64,000 nucleotides of DNA from an uncultured Flavobacteriaceae bacterium (GTDB lineage Bacteria > Bacteroidota > Bacteroidia > Flavobacteriales > Flavobacteriaceae), in NCBI GenBank assembly GCA_947487895.1, contig CANKYF010000006.1, positions 1 through 64,000 of the forward strand, read 5' to 3'. The first letter of the stretch is position 1. Every line of letters starts with the position of its first letter. The position numbers and the translations under genes are program-made. A model generated the notes under the pieces. The model did not search any database. It worked only from the letters and a program-made list of their open reading frames with translations, and had not been told where the DNA came from. Shown piece by piece: positions 25,094-34,687 of this stretch.

Positions 25094-28000
25094 TTATTTT
25101 ACGGTCACCCTAATACCTTCGCTATGACTACTAAATTCTGGAGCATACATGCTTTGAATGGTTGTAATACCATTACTCATATTTCCAGCATTATTAACTC
25201 TTAAATCGTATTCAAAAATATACACACCTTTAGGTAAATAATCAAAAAAGAAATTAGTACTAGCGTCTTTTGTGCTTTCATAATAGCCTAAACCATCTTG
25301 CCATTTGTATTTAGATAAAACATTTACAGGTTCCAAGCCAGAAGCGCGCATGTCTTTCATATGTACAAATTCCATTGGTCTGTCACTTCTTAATTCTATA
25401 CGTACTCTTACCAAATCTCCAACTTTCAAATTGGTTTGTGTTGTTATTTCGGTGATTTCTTCACCAGTATCTGTATTCTTTTTTAGGAATAATTTTTTCT
25501 TCAATTTTAAAGGTGTTTCTGCCGAAGTTATTTTATCTAAATCTTCAAAGTATTGCCAGTACAATCCTCCCCAAGCTATACCATTACCTTTTTTAGTGAG
25601 TTTTACTTCTCCCATATTGGGTTTAATGTCAGATGAATTCCAAGAGGTCTTAAAATAACCAGTACCTGCTTCAATTTTAACATCTTCTAGTTTAGAAGGT
25701 TCTATTTTTTGACCTCCTAAAGCAACATCCACCATATCAGTTACACTTAACCAATCACTACCTTGAAGTAATAAAGCATAGACAGCTTCAGTTGTAGCTT
25801 TAGTAGTTTTCCAACGGTTAGTTTGCTTGTTTTTAAGTAACCAAATTTTAAGGTTGTCTATAGTTTCAAGATTCTTTTTTTGCGCTTCGACTGCGCTCAG
25901 CGTGATATGTAGTGAATTTCCAGCTTCTGAAAACGCTTCAATTAAGAGTGTTTGGGTTTCAATAGGCGCTTGATACCAAAACCAAGAGTTAGTATTGGCT
26001 TTCCAGTACATGCCTAATTCTTCGCTAGTAATACTATTTTCTTCTAGAGATTTTAAAATTTTACCAGCTGTTTTTAAATCGCCATCTCTATACATTATTA
26101 GAGTCATTAGACCTTTAGCATATAAAGAGCGTTTTAACCAGTATTTTTTAATTTGTGTTTGGTAATATTTACTAATCGTTTCAACTTCTTTAGATTTTTT
26201 TATCTCCGGAAAGAAGCTGCGCATATATAAATAATGCAATTGTGTAAAGCTTAAATGGTCTTCACTTAAATCAACCTCTTTGTTATACTTTTTTAAGTTT
26301 TTGTATTCTTTAATAAAAGCAGCATCCAAATATTTGATGGCTTTTTTAATCATTTGAGATTCTTCGTCGGAGCTTGTCCTGAGCTTAGTCGAAGGGCTCT
26401 GAATGACAGATAAGTGCTTTAGATGTCCAAAACCAGTAATGATGTGTTGTGTAATCCATCTGTTTTCTCTACCTCCTTTAAACCAGGGCCAAGCACCCGA
26501 TGACATTTGGTTGTTCTTTAATTTATTCAAAGCCGATTGCAATTCATTATTCATTTTATTTAAATCGAATAACAGCGCAATGCGTTTTTTCTGTTCGGTT
26601 TCACTTTGTGCATCACGTAACCAAGGTGTTTCTTGAATTATAATAGATTTTAATTCTTCATTCTTTTCAAGATTACTTAATAATGCGTCTTGAGACGCCC
26701 ACTGATTGAAAACTTCCTGAATTCTAGGATTAGAATTTGCTATATGACTTGCCAGTGCGTTAGCATAAAACCTGCTAAACGTTTGCTCGTTACATTCATG
26801 AGGGTACTCCATTAAATAGGGTAATGCTTGTACTGCATACCACGCTGGGTTAGACGTCATTTCTAAAGTCAACTTATGATGCTTAATTGTGGAGCCTGAG
26901 GCTCTCGTAGACTCATTGAGTGAAGCCAACTTATCCAAAGTAAAAGTCTTGGTTTCATTGCTTTTAATCCACATAGGTAGTGTTTCTGTCACTAACATTC
27001 TATTTGACAGCACAGGTAATGCATTTTGCTCACCATCACTAAAATCTTCTGTTTTAGCTATGACTTTGTATTGAACCGCCTGTACATTATCTGGAATTGA
27101 TAAATTCCATGAAACTTGAGTGTTGCTTTTGGCTGCAATAGTAAATAATTCGGTGTCTGAGGTTCTCGAAGCCACATTGACTTGTTTAGTCTTATTGGTA
27201 TCTTCGAGAGCCTCAGACACCAGGATGTTAGTAATATCTTTACCAGAAATAGCATCTGTTAAAACCAATAAGGCTTGGCCAGACAATTGTTTTTCTGTAA
27301 GATTTGAAATTTTTGTGCTTATTGTAATCTTATCGCCTTCTCTCAGAAAACGAGGCGCATTTGGTATTACCATGAGTTCTTTTTGAGTAACTGTGGTTAA
27401 TGTTTTGGTAGCACTTTCTAAATTTTTAGTATGTGCTAATAATTGCAGTTTCCATTGGGTTAGAGCTTCTGGTGTTGTAAAGTTGAAACTTACATTGCCG
27501 TTTTCATCTGTTTTTAAATTTGGAAAGAAGAAGGCGGTTTCTTGAAGGTTTTTGCGTATTACAACATTATTCTCCCTTTTATCTTTTTCTTTAAAAGTAT
27601 CATACAATTTAGATAGTTTTAAATCTCCATCTCTAAAATTATGGTTTTTATTAGAGATATTTCCTCTGTAATAATTAAAATCATTAGATTTATCTTCTTC
27701 AGCTTTAAATTGTTCGGATTTAGTAGAAACTATGGCTCCAGTAACGGCAGATTTTTTTTGCGTACCATAACCAACTACGACTACTTCCTCTAAGAGGTCA
27801 TTTTCTTCTGCGTCAACAGCAGAAACTCTTCCATCAAAATCTTTCCATATATTATAATTGCCAAAATAGAACCCAAACCAATTCCATGTGTCAAAATATT
27901 GATTAGGATAACTTAAACGATTGCTATTTTTATTTTGAATCTTAAATCCTACTGAACCAAAACTTTGATTTGCATTACTTCTATACGATGCATAGTAAAT

Positions 28001-31000
28001 AGGATTGTTAATAGGGTTGAAATTCCAGTAGTGTTCTTTAAATTGGTCTAAGGAAGCATCATACATACTTGCTAATAACTCTGCACTTACTTTATCTCCT
28101 TTTGGCCCTTTTATGTTAAAGCTCCAAGTTTCATCAGTTCCTGGTTGTAAACGATCTCTGAACGTTTTAGTGGTAATGTCTAAATCTGTTTTTGGGTAAG
28201 GTACAGAGATGTTTAAAGTGCCTGTTTTAGAACTATTAAATGTCGCTAAACTATAATGTACAGCAAATCCACCTAAATCTTCATTTGTTACAGGTATACT
28301 CATAACCTTTTTATTGTTATTAAGTTGAATAACCTTGGTATCTATAATCTCTCTGTTTTTTTCAATAGTAACCGTAACAAACATATTTTCAGCTGCAGAA
28401 GCTAAAGTTATTTGAGCTATTTCACCAGTATTGTATGTGGCTTTATTTGGTGTAATACTAAACAATTGTTTATCTGCTAAAGAAGCATCCTTATCACTAA
28501 ATAAAGTGATTTTCGTTTCATCTTTTACTTCTTGTCCAAACTTATCTTTACTTTCTAAAATGGCTATGTATTGACCAGATAGCCATTTTTTTATTTTACC
28601 TAATTTGAGTGTTTTAGAATCTTTAGTATTAAACGCTTTCTCAAAAACTAGATCACCTTTTTTCCAGTTTTTAGGTTCGTGTTCATCTGTGTACGCATCA
28701 TGAGGAAAAAGACTTTTAAAATTTTCTTTAGTAAACCATTTATAATCTGGTGCTGCCCAAGGTCTTGGTCTTAATACATTATCTGGAGCTTTTAATTTAT
28801 AAATTTTAACAATACCTGTTGCTGGAACAAATTCACCATTTAAGTTTTTAGTGCTAATAGTAATACTGTGATCCTTTTTAGTTTTATCAAGTTTAGCATC
28901 AATATTTAAATTGGCTGTCAAAGTATGATATCCAACATTAACAATAGTTGCTGCACTTCTGGTTTCTCCATTTATATCGGTAACATCAGCAATGATTTCG
29001 TATTTAAAAATGGGTAAACTGCTTTTATCAACGCTTTTGTCTGGTAAAGCTTTAAATGTAATTTCAAATTCGCCTTTGTCATTGGTGGCGCTTTCGCCAT
29101 GTGTTATTTCTTGAGGTTCACTATTAAAATAAGATCTGTACCAGTAATACCAACGCGGGTATTGCACTTTTCTGTGTACTCTATACACTACTTTAGCATC
29201 TGTGATATTGCTACCTGCAAAAGCAACGGCATTTCCTTTTACAGTAATAGAATCATTAATTTTGAAGGTTTCTGTAATTGGTTTAAACTTAGTTTCAAAC
29301 TTTGGGCGTTTGTATTCTTCAACAGAAAAGTAGTGTAAAGCATTTAGGTATTTGTTATTTCCATTAAATGCAATGAAATATTCGCCATTTAATCCAGTAT
29401 TAGGTAAAATAAATTCACCATTTACAGATCCAAACTCATTAGTTTTTAAATTAAGTTCTTTTATTTTCTCATTATTTGAATTATACAATACTGCGTAAAC
29501 AGATTCATTAGCTAAAACCTCAGATTTACCATCTTTGGTTTTCATTGCTATGGCTTTAAAATAGACCGTTTGCCCTGGTCTATAAATGCTTCTATCTGTA
29601 AAAATAAACGCTTTATATCTGGTGTCATCTTTATCTTGAGAGTAATAATTGCTTATCCAATAATTTCCAAAATAGCCTAAGTCATTATTAGAAGAAACTT
29701 TTAATTGTGTATTACTGCGGTATTCTTTAGTCTTCTTTATTTTTATTTGTCCAAGATTATCTGAGGTGAAATTTTTAGTTTTTTTAGATCTGTTGCCTCT
29801 AGAATAGTAAGACCATTCTACATGAGCATCTGCTATTGGTAATCCGTTATTTCTATTTACAATTTGAAATATTTTGTATATATCATTTTCGCTTTCAACT
29901 ACAGCTAAATTGGTTACTTGTAAGTCTGCTAAGCCATAAAAATCTTTAGATTCTTCTTGATTAGTAGCCAAAATAATATATCTCCCATTATCTAGTTTTG
30001 GAACTAATACTTCTATAGAATGTGTTTGATAATCGTTTTCATTAAGTAAGCTCTCTTTCCATGTTTTGGTAGCTTTTAACTTGTTTAAGAACTCTCGTTT
30101 TTCATCTTGATTATAAATGTTACCGTACTTTTCAAATTGATTCTCATTTAATTTATAAGCTTTAAACTGAAGCGTATCTAAGTTTTTATAACGCACCAAT
30201 AATCTTGAATATTGATGTGTAGGGATATAACTCTCTGCAGTAATGTTTAAAGTGGGGTGTTTTATTTGTTGTTTTAATACTTGGCATTTTTGTGCTCCTA
30301 TACTTTTTGGGAATTTAGTTAATACGTTATTACAGATATCTAAGGCTTCTTTAGCTTTCCATTGGTGTTTTTCAGAAGTATTTGGGTTGTATTTTTGACT
30401 CTGCTGAAAGTAAATAGAGGCTATTTCAAAATCATATAGGGCTGAAACATCATTGTTTTTATATTTTTTACTTTCAGTTTGTAAAGCTTTTAAAAGTATG
30501 TCTTGTTTGTTCTTAAAAGTAGCATATTGATTCACAAATTTTAGACGCTCAATATTTACAAAGGCTAAAGCTTCTTGTTTTTCATCTTTTAAATGAAACC
30601 TAATTAATTCTTTGTAAATTTTTAAAGCATTTAATTGTAAAGATGTAGCATCTTTTGATGTAATATTTAAAGATGAAAATGTATTAGCATTACTCAAATA
30701 ATCAGGGTTGTCAATCTCAAACTTATAAGAAGGTTTGGTAATATGTGTCTCATTAGTTTTGTAGAACTCTAAAGCATTATGACTTAAAAAATCAAACAAA
30801 GTGGGTCTGTATAGTTTAGAGTTTTTTTGAGTTTTTAGAAGTGCATCATAATTCTTTAACGGCTCTAGTTGTAATAATAGTCCGTTTTGTAAAGAGTTCT
30901 GATAATGGAGATGAATTTCATTAAACAAGGTTTGCAAATCCCAAGTTCTAAAATCTTTATTGAGCATTGAGGCTCTCGAAATGCCTGAATTTTGATTATC

Positions 31001-31408
31001 GGTGTCTTCGAGAACCTCAAACACCTTAGTTCTATTATAAAATTTCCATCTATTTTGTTGAAAATATTGCCAATACAGATTAGCCAATATATTTTCTAAA
31101 ACGTTTTTTACAGGAAACTTACTTTTTTCAATTTCAGTTTTAAAATTATTTATAATTTTTAGTTGTGCCTCTTCCTCTAAAACCAAAGCAAATTTGCTTT
31201 TAAAAAGCATTATTTTAATAAGTTGAGGTGCATTTTCCTCTTTCTTAGCCTTAACTTCAATATCTTCAACAATTTTAAGTGCAGATTTTGGTAGTCCTTC
31301 AATTTCAAAATTTTCTACTTTTTTCCAGAGAGACTCATAATTATTATTTTGAGCCGAAGAAAAATTAGAGAACAGTATAATCATAAATAAGAGTAAGAAT
31401 CGTTTCAT
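25094..31408 (-). CDS. Giant alpha-2-macroglobulin family protein with embedded SusC-like plug signature
   Basis: A 2104-residue exported protein: signal peptide MKRFLLLFMIILFSNFSSAQ without lipobox. After an N-terminal helical region come macroglobulin domains (FIFTDRSIYRPGQTVYFKA at about residue 605 is the MG2 hallmark), the A2M domain (about 1270-1300, AFFFPNLKTDENGNVSFNF), the thioester motif HECNEQT with Cys1539, and alpha-alpha barrel helices after it. Bacterial relatives trap proteases covalently in the periplasm. Between MG domains, residues about 1207-1235 read LEEVVVVGYGTQKK...TG, the plug signature of SusC receptors. Five segments are encoded by palindromic repeats. No penicillin-binding partner gene is adjacent. 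Confidence 0.93.
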   Translation of the reverse strand: MKRFLLLFMIILFSNFSSAQNNNYESLWKKVENFEIEGLPKSALKIVEDIEVKAKKEENAPQLIKIMLFKSKFALVLEEEAQLKIINNFKTEIEKSKFPVKNVLENILANLYWQYFQQNRWKFYNRTKVFEVLEDTDNQNSGISRASMLNKDFRTWDLQTLFNEIHLHYQNSLQNGLLLQLEPLKNYDALLKTQKNSKLYRPTLFDFLSHNALEFYKTNETHITKPSYKFEIDNPDYLSNANTFSSLNITSKDATSLQLNALKIYKELIRFHLKDEKQEALAFVNIERLKFVNQYATFKNKQDILLKALQTESKKYKNNDVSALYDFEIASIYFQQSQKYNPNTSEKHQWKAKEALDICNNVLTKFPKSIGAQKCQVLKQQIKHPTLNITAESYIPTHQYSRLLVRYKNLDTLQFKAYKLNENQFEKYGNIYNQDEKREFLNKLKATKTWKESLLNENDYQTHSIEVLVPKLDNGRYIILATNQEESKDFYGLADLQVTNLAVVESENDIYKIFQIVNRNNGLPIADAHVEWSYYSRGNRSKKTKNFTSDNLGQIKIKKTKEYRSNTQLKVSSNNDLGYFGNYWISNYYSQDKDDTRYKAFIFTDRSIYRPGQTVYFKAIAMKTKDGKSEVLANESVYAVLYNSNNEKIKELNLKTNEFGSVNGEFILPNTGLNGEYFIAFNGNNKYLNALHYFSVEEYKRPKFETKFKPITETFKINDSITVKGNAVAFAGSNITDAKVVYRVHRKVQYPRWYYWYRSYFNSEPQEITHGESATNDKGEFEITFKALPDKSVDKSSLPIFKYEIIADVTDINGETRSAATIVNVGYHTLTANLNIDAKLDKTKKDHSITISTKNLNGEFVPATGIVKIYKLKAPDNVLRPRPWAAPDYKWFTKENFKSLFPHDAYTDEHEPKNWKKGDLVFEKAFNTKDSKTLKLGKIKKWLSGQYIAILESKDKFGQEVKDETKITLFSDKDASLADKQLFSITPNKATYNTGEIAQITLASAAENMFVTVTIEKNREIIDTKVIQLNNNKKVMSIPVTNEDLGGFAVHYSLATFNSSKTGTLNISVPYPKTDLDITTKTFRDRLQPGTDETWSFNIKGPKGDKVSAELLASMYDASLDQFKEHYWNFNPINNPIYYASYRSNANQSFGSVGFKIQNKNSNRLSYPNQYFDTWNWFGFYFGNYNIWKDFDGRVSAVDAEENDLLEEVVVVGYGTQKKSAVTGAIVSTKSEQFKAEEDKSNDFNYYRGNISNKNHNFRDGDLKLSKLYDTFKEKDKRENNVVIRKNLQETAFFFPNLKTDENGNVSFNFTTPEALTQWKLQLLAHTKNLESATKTLTTVTQKELMVIPNAPRFLREGDKITISTKISNLTEKQLSGQALLVLTDAISGKDITNILVSEALEDTNKTKQVNVASRTSDTELFTIAAKSNTQVSWNLSIPDNVQAVQYKVIAKTEDFSDGEQNALPVLSNRMLVTETLPMWIKSNETKTFTLDKLASLNESTRASGSTIKHHKLTLEMTSNPAWYAVQALPYLMEYPHECNEQTFSRFYANALASHIANSNPRIQEVFNQWASQDALLSNLEKNEELKSIIIQETPWLRDAQSETEQKKRIALLFDLNKMNNELQSALNKLKNNQMSSGAWPWFKGGRENRWITQHIITGFGHLKHLSVIQSPSTKLRTSSDEESQMIKKAIKYLDAAFIKEYKNLKKYNKEVDLSEDHLSFTQLHYLYMRSFFPEIKKSKEVETISKYYQTQIKKYWLKRSLYAKGLMTLIMYRDGDLKTAGKILKSLEENSITSEELGMYWKANTNSWFWYQAPIETQTLLIEAFSEAGNSLHITLSAVEAQKKNLETIDNLKIWLLKNKQTNRWKTTKATTEAVYALLLQGSDWLSVTDMVDVALGGQKIEPSKLEDVKIEAGTGYFKTSWNSSDIKPNMGEVKLTKKGNGIAWGGLYWQYFEDLDKITSAETPLKLKKKLFLKKNTDTGEEITEITTQTNLKVGDLVRVRIELRSDRPMEFVHMKDMRASGLEPVNVLSKYKWQDGLGYYESTKDASTNFFFDYLPKGVYIFEYDLRVNNAGNMSNGITTIQSMYAPEFSSHSEGIRVTVK
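25882..25905. repeat. Palindromic repeat fragment inside the macroglobulin gene (copy 1)
   Basis: GCGCTTCGACTGCGCTCAGCG is the CTGAGCG-AGTCGAAG intergenic repeat in reverse. It encodes about residues 1835-1842 (LSAVEAQ) in frame. Confidence 0.65.
26370..26400. repeat. Palindromic repeat fragment inside the macroglobulin gene (copy 2)
   Basis: GAGCTTGTCCTGAGCTTAGT followed by CGAAGGGCTC has GAGC/GCTC ends and the CTGAGC-AGTCGAAG core. It encodes about residues 1670-1680 (QSPSTKLRTSS) in frame. Confidence 0.65.
26890..26915. repeat. Palindromic repeat fragment inside the macroglobulin gene (copy 3)
   Basis: GAGCCTGAGGCTCTCGTAG contains GAGCC/GGCTC and the TGAGGCTCTCG core shared with copies 4 and 5. 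It encodes ESTRASGST at about residues 1498-1507. Confidence 0.55.
27152..27221. repeat. 70-bp inverted repeat inside the macroglobulin gene (copy 4)
   Basis: GGTGTCTGAGGTTCTCGAAG at the left is answered by CTTCGAGAGCCTCAGACACC at the right, 19 of 20 complementary. It encodes about residues 1396-1419 including EALEDTN and VASRTSDT. Confidence 0.8.
30966..31025. repeat. 60-bp inverted repeat inside the macroglobulin gene (copy 5)
   Basis: TTGAGGCTCTCGAA at the left and TTCGAGAACCTCAA at the right are 13 of 14 complementary; same family as copy 4. It encodes about residues 128-148 (VFEVLEDTDNQNSGISRAS). Confidence 0.75.
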
Positions 31409-31523
31409 TATAGTAAAAGTTTACACTAAAATATTTTCAAAAGCCATACCAAAAAATCACCAATGAGTAAACAGTTTTTTTGGTTGAGTGAATTTACTCA
31501 TTTTTAAAGAGAACTGTAATGTT

Positions 31524-31531
31524 TAACTTTG
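31524..31531 (+). promoter_or_regulatory. -7 promoter element of the TPR gene
   Basis: TAACTTTG fits TAnnTTTG and lies 19 bp before the ATG at 31551. The -33 TTG is not clear. Confidence 0.5.
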
Positions 31532-31550
31532 TGATTCCGACATAAAACTT

Positions 31551-32504
31551 ATGAACAAATTTCTTTACCTACTTTTATTTCCTATTATGGTTCTTGGTCA
31601 GACTGATCTTGAAAATGCTCAAACGTTTTTAAAAGATAAAAAGTTTAAAGAAGCAGAAAAGATATTAGTGCCTTTTGTAACTGATAATCCAAGTAATATT
31701 GTTGCTTTAGAGTTACTTGGTGATGCTTATGGACATCAAAAAAAATGGGATGATGCCATTGTGCAGTTTAAGAAATTGGTAGATTATGATGCTCAAAATG
31801 CAAATTATCATTATAAATATGGTGGTGCTTTAGGTATGAAAGCGCTTTCAGTAAATAAATTTAAAGCACTTGGTATTATAGGGGATGTAAAAGAAGCCTT
31901 TTTAAAAGCGGCAGAACTAGACCCTGAGCATGTAGACGCACGTTGGGCTTTGGTAGAGTTGTACATGCAATTACCTGGTATTATAGGCGGAAGTAAAAGT
32001 AAATCTTTAAAATATGCTGATGAGTTGGAAAACCTTTCTAAAGTAGATGGTTATTTGGCTAAAGGTTATATCCATGAGTATGATAAAGAACCTGAGTTAG
32101 CTGAGGAGTATTATAAAAAAGCTTTGAATATTGGCGGCTCTGTAAATTGTTTTGATAAGCTTACCAATTTTTATGAAAACCAGCAACAACCTGAAAAAGC
32201 CATTAAAAATATTGAAAGTGCTTATGAAAAGCACAACAGAAATGCTATGCATTACCAAATAGGTAAGGTATGTGCAGATTATAACATTCAGTTGGAAAAA
32301 GGAGAACGTTGCTTAAAAGCCTATATTAAAAATCATTCTGTTAGAGATGGGGTGCCAATAGAATGGGCATATTTTAGACTGGCTCAAATACATAAAAATA
32401 GATTAGATAAGGAGGGTGCATTAAAATGGATTGATAAGGCGCTAGCTACTAGAGTTAATTTTACCCAAGCCAAAGAAGAGAAAGAGAAGATTTTACGATT
32501 ATAA
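31551..32504 (+). CDS. Exported tetratricopeptide-repeat protein
   Basis: A 317-residue protein with a signal peptide (MNKFLYLLLFPIMVLGQ) and TPR helices throughout: repeats begin at about residues 22, 53 (ALELLGDAYGHQKKWDDAIVQF), 87, 140-185 (GYIHEYDKEPELAEEYYKKA), 195 and 265. It should work as a periplasmic protein-protein scaffold. The partner is unknown; it is divergent from the macroglobulin gene. Confidence 0.85.
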   Translation: MNKFLYLLLFPIMVLGQTDLENAQTFLKDKKFKEAEKILVPFVTDNPSNIVALELLGDAYGHQKKWDDAIVQFKKLVDYDAQNANYHYKYGGALGMKALSVNKFKALGIIGDVKEAFLKAAELDPEHVDARWALVELYMQLPGIIGGSKSKSLKYADELENLSKVDGYLAKGYIHEYDKEPELAEEYYKKALNIGGSVNCFDKLTNFYENQQQPEKAIKNIESAYEKHNRNAMHYQIGKVCADYNIQLEKGERCLKAYIKNHSVRDGVPIEWAYFRLAQIHKNRLDKEGALKWIDKALATRVNFTQAKEEKEKILRL

Positions 32505-32522
32505 TCATTTGTTATTTGTGGT

Positions 32523-32544
32523 TACTGAGCGGAGTTGAAGTGAA
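32523..32544. repeat. Intergenic CTGAGCGGAGTTGAAG repeat copy
   Basis: ACTGAGCGGAGTTGAAGTGA is the same repeat core found at 56983-57005 and inside the macroglobulin gene. It lies between the TPR gene and mpl. Confidence 0.6.
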
Positions 32545-32621
32545 CGCGAAAAAACTCCTATCCTAATCAATCTTTTTCATTTAAACTTTGAACTTTAAGC
32601 TTATAAGCAGATATTTGTTAC

Positions 32622-33977
32622 ATGAACGTACATTTTATAGCTATAGGAGGTGCTGCAATGCACAATTTGGCACTAGCATTACACAATAAAGGATATAAAG
32701 TAACAGGGAGCGATGATACTATTTTTGAACCTTCAAAATCTAGGTTAGAGGCTAAAGGATTACTACCTGAAGCTTTTGGTTGGTATCCAGAAAAAATCAC
32801 TCAAAACCTAGATGCTATTGTATTGGGTATGCATGCCAAAGAAGACAATCCTGAGCTTTTAAAAGCACAAGAATTAGGATTGAAAATTTATAGCTACCCT
32901 GAATTTTTGTACGAACAAAGTAAACATAAAACTCGTGTGGTTATTGGTGGAAGTCATGGTAAAACAACCATTACATCTATGATTTTACATGTTATGCATT
33001 ACTATGATAGAGATGTAGATTATATGGTGGGGGCTCAACTTGAAGGGTTTGATGTTATGGTAAAACTCACTGAGCATAACGACTTTATTGTTTTAGAAGG
33101 CGATGAGTACTTAAGTTCGCCAATAGATAGACGTCCAAAATTTCATTTATACAAACCTAATATAGCGTTGCTAAGTGGTATTGCTTGGGATCATATTAAC
33201 GTATTTCCAACTTATGAAAACTACGTAGAGCAATTCAGCATATTTGTAGATTCTATTGTAAGTGGAGGGAGTATTAATTATAACGAAGAAGACCCAGAAG
33301 TAAAACGTGTTGTAGAAGCTAGTGATAATACCATTAGAAAGATAGCTTACAAAACTCCAGAGTATACGGTAGAAGATGGCGAAACGCTTTTAGAAACATC
33401 AGAAGGAGGACTGCCTATTGAAGTGTTTGGAAAACACAATCTTAATAATCTAGCAGGCGCAAAATGGATTTGCCAACATATGGGCATTCAGGAAGATGAG
33501 TTTTATGAAGCCATTGCTACGTTTAAAGGAGCCAGTAAACGTTTAGAAAAAATAGCTCAAAGTAAAAATAGTGTAGCTTATAAAGACTTTGCGCATTCTC
33601 CAAGTAAAGTAGAGGCAACTACAAAAGCGGTTAAAGAGCAATATGCCAATAGAACCTTGGTAGCGTGTTTAGAACTGCATACCTATAGTAGTTTAAATGC
33701 CGAATTTTTAAAGGAATATAAAGGAGCTTTGGATGCTGCAGATGTTGCAGTTGTTTTCTATTCACCCCATGCTGTTGAAATTAAAAAGCTAGATGCGGTT
33801 TCTCAGGAGCAAATAGCTGAGGCTTTTCAAAGAGAAGACTTAATCATTTATACCAATCCAGACGATTTTAAGAACTTTCTATTTTCGCAAGATTTCAGTA
33901 ACAAAGCTTTATTATTAATGAGCTCTGGGAATTATGGTGGGTTGGATTTTGAGGAGGTTAAGGGGTTGATTGATTAG
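32622..33977 (+). CDS. mpl: UDP-N-acetylmuramate:L-alanyl-gamma-D-glutamyl-meso-diaminopimelate ligase
   Basis: Murein-recycling ligase that attaches the recovered tripeptide to UDP-MurNAc. The N-terminal domain opens MNVHFIAIGGAAMHNLALAL, the ATP-binding loop is GGSHGKTT (109-116), and the Mur-ligase central and C-terminal domains follow (GNDFIVLEGDEYLSSPID-like segment at about 150; DFAHSPSKVEATTKAVK at about 325). The length of 451 residues and the 'AMHNLALAL' opening distinguish Mpl from MurC. Stands alone. Confidence 0.94.
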   Translation: MNVHFIAIGGAAMHNLALALHNKGYKVTGSDDTIFEPSKSRLEAKGLLPEAFGWYPEKITQNLDAIVLGMHAKEDNPELLKAQELGLKIYSYPEFLYEQSKHKTRVVIGGSHGKTTITSMILHVMHYYDRDVDYMVGAQLEGFDVMVKLTEHNDFIVLEGDEYLSSPIDRRPKFHLYKPNIALLSGIAWDHINVFPTYENYVEQFSIFVDSIVSGGSINYNEEDPEVKRVVEASDNTIRKIAYKTPEYTVEDGETLLETSEGGLPIEVFGKHNLNNLAGAKWICQHMGIQEDEFYEAIATFKGASKRLEKIAQSKNSVAYKDFAHSPSKVEATTKAVKEQYANRTLVACLELHTYSSLNAEFLKEYKGALDAADVAVVFYSPHAVEIKKLDAVSQEQIAEAFQREDLIIYTNPDDFKNFLFSQDFSNKALLLMSSGNYGGLDFEEVKGLID

Positions 33978-34048
33978 TTTGGTTAACTTTTATTATTCTT
34001 ACTTTTATGAGTTAGCTTTTTTGTCTTTCTTCATAGTCACTTAATAGC

Positions 34049-34495
34049 TTATTCAACTTTCCAATTTTTTTCTTTATCAATCGGTTCAATTTGACTAAGC
34101 TGGTCAACCATAATACTTATGTCATAAAATTGGTTATCTGATGTGATTTTACCTTTTTCTATTAACTTGTTAATACGTTTATTATAAGATTTAAAAATAT
34201 CAATATCATATTTGGTTTTATCTTTTAAATACTTATTGAATTTATAATCTCTGGTTTCTAATTGCATCTCTGTTAAATCGCGAAACCATTGTTTTAGTCT
34301 TATCAGTCTACCCTTACTGAAATTTTCATCTATCAGTATTTTCAAACTATTGAAATACTCAATACTGTCATAGTCTGCTGACTTAATATGAGATTCTTTA
34401 TTTTCGAAGGAATAATCTATTGTTGCTAAAAGTAAGCTTCGATACTTTTCAAGTTCTGCTTGTTTTTCTTCTTTATTTAGTTTTCTTTCTAACAT
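34049..34495 (-). CDS. Hypothetical helical protein
   Basis: A 148-residue charged protein with no signal peptide or membrane segment, rich in Lys and Glu and probably mostly helical (LERKLNKEEKQAELEKYRSL at the start). I recognise no family. The ATG at 34495 is preferred to a TTG 30 bp upstream. It is alone on the minus strand between mpl and the FIST gene. AT-rich codon use is like its neighbours. Confidence 0.55.
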   Translation of the reverse strand: MLERKLNKEEKQAELEKYRSLLLATIDYSFENKESHIKSADYDSIEYFNSLKILIDENFSKGRLIRLKQWFRDLTEMQLETRDYKFNKYLKDKTKYDIDIFKSYNKRINKLIEKGKITSDNQFYDISIMVDQLSQIEPIDKEKNWKVE

Positions 34496-34687
34496 TATTT
34501 TAGTTTTTTCTCTAAGCTGTCGCAATATTCTATTGAAAACTGTTTTAATTTTATTTAGCTTAAACTATAAAATTTAAATTTATGCGCCTATTTTGTAAGT
34601 AATATATGTTTTTAAAATTTACTTTATCGATAAAAAGTAATAAATATCAGATAAAATACGTATATTGCACATCCCTAACATACAACC

